From Datnioides undecimradiatus (lineage: Eukaryota; Chordata; Actinopteri; Lobotiformes; Datnioididae), in assembly GCA_008933995.1 (NCBI GenBank), contig WARS01000036.1, positions 6,548,419 through 6,612,418 of the forward strand: a stretch of 64,000 nt of DNA, in the 5' to 3' direction. Made by a program: the position numbers and the translations under genes. Position 1 is the stretch's first letter, and every line of letters starts with the position of its first letter. The notes beneath the pieces were generated by a model that was given only the letters and a program-made list of their open reading frames with translations, searched no databases and was not told the DNA's origin. Of this stretch, positions 26,891-37,579 are shown piece by piece.

Positions 26891-28485
26891 GGCAAAACAT
26901 TTCATCTGTATAACACTCTGCCTACACTGTTCCTATTTGAGCTCAAATAAGAAGCACAGTTCTGCTGTGGGAGTAAAAGTCCTGACTGATTGCTTGTGCA
27001 GGAGGACAGGACAATGTGTGTGTTTGTGTGTGTGCGTGTGTGTGGTGGAAAAACCGTTTCCATCCTCAAACTCTGTTGTAATTACACATTACAGTCTTGT
27101 CAGGGAACGATGCTAAATAACAGCACAATTCAGACCGAAGACAGAAAACAGAGAGTAGAAATAGCATGAGTTCCCTCCGCTTTCCCTCTCGGCTTCATGC
27201 ACGTACACACTCTCACACAGACAAACACACACACCATAGACTCAGCATTGTAAGAGAACCTCAGTATAAAGATTTAATGAAACTGTAGGAGATGTTGTCT
27301 GGTGGGGTTTAAATGTTTAAATGATGCTATTTCTTCCTGCAACAGCGGGAAGAGAGAGTTTCCTGTGGTAATCCCTGTGTCAGTGGTCTTCTTCCTGCTC
27401 CCTTTGCCACAACAATTTGCCCAGGGCATAAATACATCAATGTCTGTATGATGTAAGCTTTGCATAACCCAAGAGCTGTTAATGCGGAGGGCGCTGAGAG
27501 CTGTAAATGTGCAACAAACTGGGTGGCAGTGAGAGATAAAGGAACAACACCAGAAACAAAAGCAACAAAACTCCCAAATAAAAAACTGGCAGCAACAGAT
27601 TTTTTAGAGTTGTAAAGAATAAAAAGATAAATAAATAAAGCTATTTAATCCCAGAGGGTGTTGTGCCATGTGCTGTGAGCATTGTGCCACCTGTTCATAG
27701 ATGAGTAGTGCTCCTGGAGGTTTTCAGGGAACTCAACACACGGAGTGCATTGTGGGTAAGGCTCTGGTTCAGCCAATTTGGTACCAGGCAGCAGAGGAAG
27801 GAGCTGTGTTGGAGGAAACCAGGGTTGAGGCTTAATTTAACATCTAAGAAAACAGTGGTACTGACATAGATTTCGTTTGACAGCCACCGCCCACTCACAC
27901 TCAACTGTTCTCTCCCTCACTTATTTTCACACTCGCTCTCCTCTGTCGCTATCTGACATATACACACACATTTACAAAATGTGATGTAACAGTCCCCTTG
28001 AGCTGTAATCCAGGGTGAGCATCCATAAAGAAGGCCTGTTTAGATGTTCAAAGGAAACCACAAAAAATGAGCTGGCAGTCGAGCAGTGCCATTAACCAGC
28101 CACCAGATCTGGATGCTACAGGAGGGGTGTGCGTGTGTGTGTGTGTGTTTGTGGCCAGTGTTATCATCTCTGTCCTTCCAGTCACAGACGTCATTTATTC
28201 CATGGCACTCTGTGCGTGTTTGTATGCTCCTATAACTGTTGGTTCAGGGTGGTTAATGGTGGCCGTGTGATGATTCTTTTCTACTGATGCATTTATACGG
28301 GTTTGGGGAAACTCCCATTCTGTGTCCACAATTACTCACTGTTTGTTGTTTTGTCAGCTATGGTCCACTATTCTGTTCCATTGTCAGCTCCACAACAATT
28401 TAAACAGGAGCACAATAGCCTTTCACTGGAAAGAAAGCATGAAAATACATTGACTCAAGAACTCCACTTGGGTTTTTTCCAAAAT

Positions 28486-28966
28486 CTGCACCTATTTCTA
28501 CTCCACCACATCTCAGAGGTCACTCCTGCACTTTTTACTTCACCACATTTACTGACAGCTACAGTTGCTTTGATTTACCCTTAAAATATGTGATCAACTA
28601 ATACAATATGATGTGTCTGTATAGATTAAAGGCGCCGCACATGCATGCTGATGATAAGACCTACTAATGTACATTGGGATTCATTTGAGGTCACCGAACT
28701 CCATGTACAGTCAGTACACAGTACAATCAGTAGAGTGAGCGAGACGTCAGTCAAGCTGACTTCAATACACTTCAATAACAAAAAACCCACTAATGTAACA
28801 GGTGTAACACTGAAATTCTTTTGATACGCCATTAATACATTTTGCTGATTTCACTGATGTACTTTTACTGAAGGAGAATATTTAATGATTTGTACATGAG
28901 TATTCTTACATCATGGTTTTGCTACTTTTACTTAAATTTATGATGCTAACTTCATCCACCCCAGCA
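28486..28966. repeat. dispersed teleost repeat, copy 2 (with unrelated insert)
   Basis: The left part (about 28,490-28,620) has CACTTTTTACTTCACCACAT and a TGACAGCTACAGTTGCTTTG-like stretch. The right part (about 28,855-28,965) ends with ACTTTTACTTAAATTTATGA and TTCATCCACCCC, the usual distal end of the same family. Roughly 230 bp between them does not resemble the family and may be an insertion or a diverged middle. It is the same family as 9,722-10,130 and 38,700-38,830. Confidence 0.45.
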
Positions 28967-30764
28967 CGCAGTCAAAACTCTGTCATCATTTTATCTCACA
29001 GTAGATTCAGATAGGTACAAGTGTGTTTAGTACATGGCTACTTTATGCGAGACATGAGCACAAACAGCATGTTTGCCAACAAAAACATAAAACCAACCCA
29101 GAAATTGGTCACTTCAGTGATAACAGGCTCACGGGAATAAACTGTAGCCCATCATCACTCGGGCATTTGTTCAGCCATAATGAAATAGGTAGAATAGAAA
29201 AATAATGTTCGTTTACAGTCCGTGCAGGGGCACTGCTATGTTTGTCCTTTTGTAGTGGAAGCTGTTTTGTTCTATACAATGGACAAAAACTACTGTAGAA
29301 TATAACTGAGAGTCACTACCTAACTAGCTAAACTACCATCTTGCATTGTGCAAGGACAGAAAAAAATATCCTGTGCAATGCATACTGGATGACAGACATT
29401 ATCCGATTAGTGTCCCATAGCTCTGTCTGTTTGTTTGGTTGGTTGTCTTTTTCATATTGCCAACAACACATTACATTGTCCTTTGCACAGAACTCCCAGG
29501 AAATGAAATGGTGAGCAGCAAATTATAGATTTTTTCGAAACCAGATGTGCTGGGCTTATGAAATGAAATTCAAAATGCATTTTGATCATGCTACAACCAA
29601 CACTGCTCCCATCGAGGGTTCAGTTTTCACACACGAGTGACTGACTGTGGAACAGCATTTGCATATTTTAGAGCTCGGCTGACGTCCTCTCTTTGCAGCC
29701 AGAGTGGATGGTCAGAAAGGTTTAATATTCCAAACAGACATATTAGCAGATCAATATAAACCACTTAATGCACTCATTAGAGAAGGTTATGACCATGTAC
29801 GAGAATAGATCTGTTTTCCTTTTTCCGGAGACTGTCTAGCAGATTCTGCACAAGCCATATGTGATGATATCCAAAGGGTGTAGTTATTAACATGAACATG
29901 AGTCACATCTTTAAATCATGAGTGCAGGCACAGACAATGCATCTTCTTTAACACTTGCATGTAAGTGAAGCTACAGGAAATCAGTGCTTTTCAAGACTTT
30001 TAATTTATGGGCAGCACAATAAGGAGAACAACGAGTACAAATGGAGGAGAACAATAGAGCTACTGTTCCTAGGCAAATAATGGATAAAAGCTGGCAACAT
30101 GGAGCTGTAGGCCTTTAGTCTGATGCTGGTGTACACACATGCAGTAAATGCTGCAGTGCCATCTAGTGGTCAAAGGAGAAATGTTAATAACAAACACATG
30201 GATTATTGTCTGGTCCAGGGAAGCAGACTGCGCGTACATCCAAAAATCTGCTCCACAGAAAGAACTTCAGCTTAAATATTCAAGTTTTCCTGTGTTGTAT
30301 TGGTTTTACTTGTAAACTGGTATTTTACAGACAAACTCAGGATGGGAGTTGATCTTTGATGTCATCATCATTTATCAAAGGTATGTCTGACTGTAACTGC
30401 AGCTAAAATATGGTCCAGTAATAACGCAGCAGTTTATTACTTTGACTGTACAGCACATTTCCTGTAAACTTTCCTATAAAATACACAATTGCAGCCATTG
30501 TTTGACACTCGAGGAAACAGAAGACTGAACACTTTCACAGAACACTGTGAAAATCCTGTTAAACCAACAATGAATTAAGGATGTATTAATTAAATGTAAT
30601 AAGCTCATCTTTGTATGGCCTCTTTTTTTTAGCATTTAATGCTAACATTGGCCCTCTAACATGGCTTTACTAAGATATTTGTATTATGTATGCATGAATA
30701 TATCTATATATGTATCAAATGAGAATAAACCCATGGCTCATAATAAGAGTGCTAAGATGTTGAT
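28967..30764. other. intergenic, no gene seen
   Basis: AT-rich with no supportable frame. An octamer-like ATTTGCAT lies near 29,660 in a short, possibly constrained segment (about 29,640-29,720). A partial match to the microRNA-155 mature sequence near 30,637 was examined and rejected. Confidence 0.45.
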
Positions 30765-31105
30765 GTTTTGCTGCACACCCCAGAGCTGCGTGCTCAGCCC
30801 CTTACTGTTCACGCTGTACACCCATGAGTGCAGCTCCAACAGGGAAACATGGAGATCACTCTGTTGTGAAAATGGTGGTTGACACCACCATCATTTACCA
30901 AAATTTAAACAACATTGACAATTCATATCTGGAGGAAATCAATCATCTTGCAGAATGGTGAGCAGAGAATAACCAATGGCTCAAAAACAAAGCACTGGTT
31001 GTTTATTTTAGCAAAAAGGCGGCAGAGACACACACCACTGTCTATAATGATGGAGCTGAGGGGGGGCAGGTGAACAGTTTTAGGTTCCTGGGGATCAGTA
31101 TCGCT
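30765..31105 (+). mobile_element. LINE reverse-transcriptase fragment
   Basis: The plus strand encodes CVLSPLLFTLYTHECSS, close to the G-(C/S)-V-L-S-P-LLF-LYT segment of fish non-LTR retrotransposon reverse transcriptases (L2/CR1/Rex-like). Downstream pieces in shifted frames correspond to the usual NHLAEW-C-ENNL region and an FRFLGISI-like segment near 31,080-31,105. Stops and frameshifts divide it, so it is a dead 5'-truncated fragment. The exact clade cannot be set from this much sequence. Confidence 0.7.
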
Positions 31106-31164
31106 GACTTTTATTTATTCATACATTTCTATTACTTTGCATAAAGGGCACACAATTTGCATTT

Positions 31165-31285
31165 TTTGATAACTACTAACATGCTAACATTTATCAGATC
31201 CATAACATGAAGTACAGCTGAGGCTGATGGGAATATCATTAGTTTTGAAGGTATTTAGTCATAAATGTGGACAAAGCAACAGAAT
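31165..31285. repeat. dispersed teleost repeat with GCTAACA motif
   Basis: ACTAACATGCTAACATTT followed by AAGTACAGCTGAGGCTGATG, GGAATATCATTAGTTTTGAA and GTATTTAGTCATAAA matches a repeat that I recognise from many fish genomes, where it is short and noncoding. It directly follows the LINE fragment. Related short fragments occur near 4,045-4,100, 19,385-19,450, 52,150-52,200 and 61,385-61,430. Confidence 0.55.
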
Positions 31286-31520
31286 TTTCTTCCCTAGAGC
31301 CACTTATATGTGACTAAAACATATGTTGTGTTTAGGATTCAATGACATTGTGAAATATTAAGGAGGTTGGGGAACACACTGTATAACCAAACAATATATT
31401 CTCGTTCAGACACATATAGATGCTCTTGTCACATGCTGGTTTAAACAACATTGATCTTGCTATGTATCAATAAGCCAATAAACTGTGCAGCTTGAAGTCC
31501 ACTGAGCTACTTTTCACATT

Positions 31521-31526
31521 TTTATT
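31521..31526 (-). terminator. candidate jam2 poly(A) signal
   Basis: AATAAA on the minus strand, about 675 bp beyond the jam2 stop codon. It is a plausible end for the 3' UTR, but this rests on position only and other signals could be used. Confidence 0.35.
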
Positions 31527-32200
31527 GATAAAAGTATAGATTCATCAAAATAGTATCAAAGATTTCAAAAGCTTCCAGAGCACCATTCAGTGTGTGCAGA
31601 CACCTGTTCACCCACCAGTTCACATGAATTAAATTTATACAGAACATTTACGAGATCAGCACACAAACAACTTATATAGAGGGAAAAAAACTCAAACCAA
31701 CATTTCTGTTTCTAAATATAAAGGCAATAATAGAGATACAATCTATACAGCATTTGCTGCAATCAGTGTGGATGAGTAACAGTTCCTCACCTATAGGTGG
31801 CATGAGAGAGCTACAAAGTGATGCACTGAAGTTACAGAGGTTCAGTTTTAAAAACAATTTCAAAGCCCTCAATGCAAATAGATAATAATGAAGCATATGT
31901 TATAGCAGTGCTCAGTTACACCCTGAATTTACAGTACTGTCATCTTATAATACATATAAAAGTAGGAAACACCTTCCAAACTGTCAACGCACATAATGCC
32001 AGGGAGCAACAAGGTTCTACAAAATCTTGTTTAACCCTTTGTTATTGCTTGATACAAAAGTTTTTGTGTTCATACCAGAAAGCAGCTGGCAGCCGTACCA
32101 GAGCAAGGCGATGGTTGAGTAACTTTCCAGCGTTTTGGCACAATCAGTGCCCACTTTAGATTTTGGATGATTTGGGGTCAAAGTGAGCGTGTTTTCCCCC

Positions 32201-35200
32201 TCAGATCATGAAGGAGTGTGTCTGTTTGTAGTGCTTGAGCTGTAGAGAGCAGGGAGACACACAATGAATCGTTTCCTTTAATTAGCTACGGACCAGTGTT
32301 ATCAGCAACTTATCAACAGAATTAAGCAAAACAAGCCTGACTTGATAACAGTCCCTCTGATCACTCACATTGCGGATGGGAGGAGGAGGAGGAGGAGGGT
32401 TGAAGGACTTGGTGCTGAAAGACAAAAGGGAGGCAGTTCAGTTTGAGCTCAGCCAGTCAATAACACATAGCTGCAAGCAAAACAAGTCAGGCTGAGAAAT
32501 AAAAACCTCACCTTTTTGTTTTCTTGTTCTCTGTTCACAGAAACAACAAAGGAGACAAAGTCAAGTTAACATTTCTCATGATCACAATGACAACTGCCTC
32601 ACATTTGTCTCTCCATCTGGTGGCAGTAATTAGTTCCATAGTAATTAGTGCTTTTACTCAAATATGCATTAACATGTTAGTGTCCATGTTTTTGTCCCCC
32701 TGACAAATGTAGGTCTATAGTTCAGTCTCTTTTAGCTCTCCTGAGGGAAACATCTCTCTCTTAAGATGCTAAATGCACCACTGGGTTCATCTAGCTAGTC
32801 GCTAACAGTGTCTGCCAGCTGTTTGGTGCTGAGCAGGTGGATTTTAAAGTGAGGTGAAAACACGATTGATAAGAGCAGTTGCATTGGATGGAAAAGTGTA
32901 AAGTTATAACCAAAACAATGACTTTGCCATAATTTTCCATTATGAACATATACATATATATTGATTAGTACATTTTGCAAATAAGGATTTTGAATGCAAG
33001 ACATTTATTTGTAATGGAGCATATGTATGTATGTATGTAAATATGTGGGTCAGTGATTAGACACACACCTTGAAACTTTAACGTTCTTACTTCTGTTGAT
33101 TTTAACATCATGTTCCTATACTTCAAATGCATTCATTAACACAAACATCTCAGATCTAAAAGTAATGATTGCATGACAGGCCGAAACTGGGGCATCTCGT
33201 TCACGCAAAACACACACACAATCTTACAGGGAGCAGCAACACACTACTCACTCTTGCAGCAGCCTCTGCGTCTGCAGACACAAACACAGATGCAGCAGAG
33301 GAAGACGAGCAGCAGAAAACCTGCAGCTCCTGCCATCAAAATCGTCATATTCAAAGGATCTAGAAGGAGGAGACAGTATTTGCTCAGTCTTTGGTGAGAG
33401 AAGCAGAACAAGTAAACACCAGCGATGAGTTCAGCCAAAACCACTTACACTCAATAACTTTCAGTTGTTTGGCCACACAACTCTTGGGTGCCCCCACACT
33501 GTTGGAGGACTCACAGCGGTACATCCCTGCGTCTGTTTTAGACACACTCTTAAACTTCTGCTCCGGAAAAAAACAAGGTACGAATTGAATAACAGCTGTG
33601 TGTCTGTACACGAGTACTTGCATATATTAGTAAGTTCTCACCAGTGTGCCCTTGTTTGTGTCGATGCTGTACGGAGTGTCTGCTGTGTCAGTCAGAGCTT
33701 TGTTGTCTTTGTACCAGCGGTAGGTGGCAGGTGGCACACTGAGTTTGTCCTTACAGAGCAGCTCCAGCCCTGAGCCCACAAACACAGAGCTTGGCACCTC
33801 ACAGGACGGGACGTGAGGAGGCACTACGGAGGCAGAGAGGAGAAACAGCTGGGGTTAAAGCAAAAAGTGTAAATGGATGTGCAAAAACACTTGAAACACT
33901 TTGGACTTAGAGGAAACTGGTGCATGAGGATTTAAACTCTAGGACCTACCATTTCATTTCATTTATTTGCATGACAAAGAAAATGCTTAGCAGAGGTGAC
34001 TCACAAGTTAAACACCTTGATCACATTCACATGGTGGTAGGCAACTTCCCATATCAAGACCCTTTTTTATATATTGTTTTTGAAAGCAGCACATGCACCT
34101 TGATTTAATATGCAGTGACTTAAAAAATCATTCTTTTAAGTTCAGATCCTGTTGCCGTGTTTTAATTCTTCAGCAATTCAAAAAGAATGTTTGATGTCTC
34201 TTCTTGAACTCACGAATTTAGCTTGAGGGAAAAGGGAGTTGTGTTGCTGCATTTCAGGAGGCAAAAGCTCACACACGGGGGCACCACTTAATGTTCTAAG
34301 GGTTTTCTTACACCCTCACATATACATGCATTCACCCTCATATATGAATATTTACATATTTATTCATTTTCCCACCGTACCAAGGACATTAAGGGTTACA
34401 GTGGCCTCTCCCAGGTTGACATGGTCCTCACTGGCAGTCACCTCACAGCGGTATTCCCCCGAGTCTTTCTGAGTAACTGAGTGTATCGTCAGCGTTGCTC
34501 CCTCTATCTTTGCCCGTCCTATGTAAGAGCCTGAAGTGAATAGTAATGGATAGTTGATAGATGATGGACAAACCATAACAAGGTGCTAAAAAGAAGAATA
34601 AATTATAAAATGAATGAATTAATAAAAATAATGAAGAGATGATGGAAAGAAAGACAGTAAAACAGCTTTTTTCAGTTCGGAGGAGTCGAAAGAATTCATG
34701 CAATAAATGTCTGCTGTGACTTACTTGTAAATTTGTGATTAAAGTAAACAAATGTCACGGCCTTTCCTTTCTTCTTCCACTCGATGCGAGGACTCTGATC
34801 TTTCTCTGTCCTGAACTCACAGGCCAGCACAGCATCTGGAAGGACAGAAAACAGAGCAGGAAAACAAGTCCTCATTATTTGTTGCTAAATATGTTGTTTG
34901 GGCTTCTTTGTCACAACTGTGAAGTGAAAAATCTTCGTTGACTTTCCAAAAAGCTTATTAAATATTTGTTGCTCCTGGCATCTTCATTAAAGAAGACATT
35001 GCCCATGTTATGTTTATCAGTTTATAATCTGCACATATTTGTTTCACATTAGTTTTTTGATTTAACTGATTTTTGCAATGCTAAAATTATAATTCATATC
35101 AATATTAACCATGCTCTTCTTTCATAGTCATATTTAACTACGGTTTTTAATCAGAAGTTGTTCTTTATTCCTATCAGTTGGACTTGGACGGCAAAATTTT

Positions 35201-35955
35201 ATCCTAAATCATCAATTAAAATATTAAACAGCAATCACATTGGACAACTTTTTCTAAAAAGTGCAGTGCACAGCAGTGCACAGTCTCACCTGTGTGCTCG
35301 TGGACCTCCACTTTGGGTTTACTGCTGCTTACTGTCACTGACAGACAGAAAGTACCTGCAGACGTGAGAGGAGCAATGACTTATTAGATTACATACTTTA
35401 AAATTAAAATAAAACAGTTTTTGTTTTCAGATCACTGAGTAAAACAATGTTACTTCTGCTCCCATCTTGCTGTATTGGATACCTTCTGAATACATGTATA
35501 GTTTCGGTATGTGATGCACAAGCAGACATGTAAACAAGCTAAAAAGCCAATCAAATTGAGGCAGAGCCTACACACATGTAAAAGAATGTAGCATTCAATT
35601 TCCACTATAGAATATGTGCATATCTCGTTTGCGCACACACACATATGCATATAGAGTCTACATGGAGCTACGTCCTGGTGGTGCCAGGAGCGGTGGTGTG
35701 TAGGAATGCAGGTGATGGATGACTCTTTGACAAGCTGCTTTAGCCCAACCTGATAACCTCTTTTAGTGATCTGTGACACACACACACATACACACACACA
35801 CACACACAGCAGAGCCCACATTCCTTCACAAAAATGTACAAATGTATACAAGCAAAATTTACATGCAAAGTAAAAAAATTTTTTTGAAGTTTTAACCTTT
35901 GTAAAATCATTTGAACATCAAAATAGGTTAAAATAATAAGCTCATTTATTGTCTT

Positions 35956-36008
<53 letters not shown>

Positions 36009-37579
36009 ACATGCATGAAAAGCATGCTTTTCTTCTGCAGACAAAGCAGCTCTTCATGACAGTAACCTTATCCCTCTCAGCTGGCACAACACACACATGC
36101 ACACACACACACACACAGAGAGATATCTGTATACTCACTTGTGAGGGTCTACACTGATTGAACCCCTAACCCTCATGCTGTGCGCCATGTACTTTACTGT
36201 GACCCTCAGCCAAACCTAAACCTGATACCGATTTTAACACTAGACCTCAATCGATGCCATGAACAACCAGCAGCATTTAAACATACGTGTGACATACTGT
36301 ATTTAAAAATCATTACAAATAATAATGTAAAATAAATGTTTTTTACAATTGAAAATCATATTTAAATAAGTTGTTTTACTGTGTTTAGGCATTAGAAAGA
36401 CTGATATCAAACACAATATTACATGACCAAAATATTCCATAAACTAGTCTTGCTCTCACTAAGGACAAGTATTTCTATCTTTCAATCTCTGTCAGGACAT
36501 TTGGTCCTCATGAGTAAATACAAGAAAGATCAAAACACACACGTCAAAGCTGCAATTATTGACATAAAGCAAGTTGTTTGCACTTTAAAATTCCCACAGC
36601 AACTTCAAATGCATTTTTCAGCAAATGCTCGTTTTCATCTCAGTCCAATTAACAACAGGGTCAGCTGGGGGCTATCTTCAAACTAAAAGGGTGGGATCTC
36701 AGACTCCTCCGCAGCGCCACGTGATGTGTTTTATCAGCCCATGGATCTCAGATTCAAACAGCATCAGAGCAGGTTCAATGTAAACATGAAGCCAGGTCAC
36801 AACCACTCCCTGTACAATCTTAGCCCCCAACACAATCCCTGAGCACAACACACCCCCAGAGTGTGGACTTCTTATGATCAATAAAATATTTTTGCAAAAC
36901 AAATCATTCACACTCTGCATGTCTTAGAGGGGGTCAGATTATGTTTCCCTTTTTGCTACAAAGGTAAAACAAAATTTTCTTTCTTCTTTTAATTTTATAT
37001 ATCAAAGAACAAAAACAAAGGTAAAACTGGTGTGTGAGATAAAGGGGAAGATTATTTAAATAAAATGTTAATAAGACGGTGGACTTACTGTGCTTATTTT
37101 AAAAAGCAAAAAATAAGGTTATACCCCCCCCAACTTATCAATAATTTTTGTACAGTCTAACTTTCCTCACAGGAATGACTTTTTTCCTGTTTTTAAATGC
37201 ATATGAAACGTTCCTAAATTTGTCCTAAATAAGTTTTTCTATCACAGACCTTAATTATGAGTGACATAAAATATTATGGTGAATTTCTTGTGAAAAAGAC
37301 TACATGAATATGGCATTAAAACACACCACAGATAGTGGAAACTACCGCAAAATCTTAACACATGTACTTCTTAAATCACAAACTGGACTATAAAAGCCCA
37401 CTTAAAGCAGTCTATTGCACGGCTTTGAAACCTTCTTGCAATAGGGTTATAACACACAGCCCAGTTTCTGCCTTTAACAATGTCAACAAATAATAAAGTT
37501 TCGAAAAACTGGGGGGAAAAAACTCACATTGTAATAAAGTGATGAGAAGAGGCAGCGCCAAAGTCTTCATGGTCTTCAT
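32201..37579 (-). CDS. jam2: junctional adhesion molecule 2 (JAM2-type)
   Basis: Two-Ig-domain cell-adhesion protein of tight junctions and of endothelial and myoblast contacts. Coding exons: 37,528-37,579; 35,290-35,355; 34,725-34,835; 34,381-34,530; 33,642-33,823; 33,449-33,557; 33,252-33,359; 32,512-32,530; 32,369-32,414; 32,201-32,239. All have GT/AG borders and matching phases, giving 293 residues (human JAM2 is 298). A signal peptide is followed by a V-type Ig domain (C45-C105) carrying R56-I-E, the R-(V/I/L)-E dimerisation motif of JAMs, then a second Ig domain (VPSCEVPSS entry, C150-C202), a membrane span at about 228-252 and a basic tail ending SFMI, a PDZ-binding terminus equivalent to human SFII. 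EWKKKGKAVTFVY and VPSCEVPSS match JAM2 better than JAM1 or JAM3. The tail has a six-proline run. The paralogue (a or b) is not resolved, and the 19-nt eighth exon is the least certain. Confidence 0.88.
35776..36117. repeat. three (CA)/(GT) arrays in jam2 intron 1
   Basis: A (CA)n array at 35,776-35,808, a pure (GT)25 array at 35,957-36,007 and another (CA)n array at about 36,085-36,117 lie within 350 bp. Adjacent arrays are in opposite strand orientation, so they are mutually complementary and can fold back. All lie between the first and second coding exons of jam2. Confidence 0.9.

Larger units (their letters stand above)
20746..28485. other. long intergenic stretch, no gene seen
   Basis: About 7.7 kb without a supportable gene. 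It includes a 12-bp perfect inverted repeat at 24,935-24,971 (listed separately), a somewhat GC-richer, possibly regulatory zone at about 24,200-25,100, a (CA)n-type array at 26,860-26,890, a degenerate ATTGT run at about 26,119-26,143, and a short TG array at about 28,127-28,150. Open frames are short and without domains. Confidence 0.5.

Noticed and set aside
30630-30660. TTAATGCTAA resembles the start of mature microRNA-155, whose host gene is near JAM2 in human.
   Set aside because: Only about ten bases agree, the rest of the mature sequence is absent, and no precursor-length hairpin with the known passenger strand is present.
33244-33251. Reading the jam2 membrane exon straight through to a stop at 33,244 would give a JAM with almost no cytoplasmic tail.
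   Set aside because: A strong donor GTGAGT at 33,251-33,246 and three downstream exons in matching phase restore a normal-length tail ending in the conserved PDZ motif.
35450-36157. Overlapping frames with long Cys-Val or Thr-His runs on both strands.
   Set aside because: Translations of the (CA)n/(GT)n arrays in a jam2 intron, not genes.
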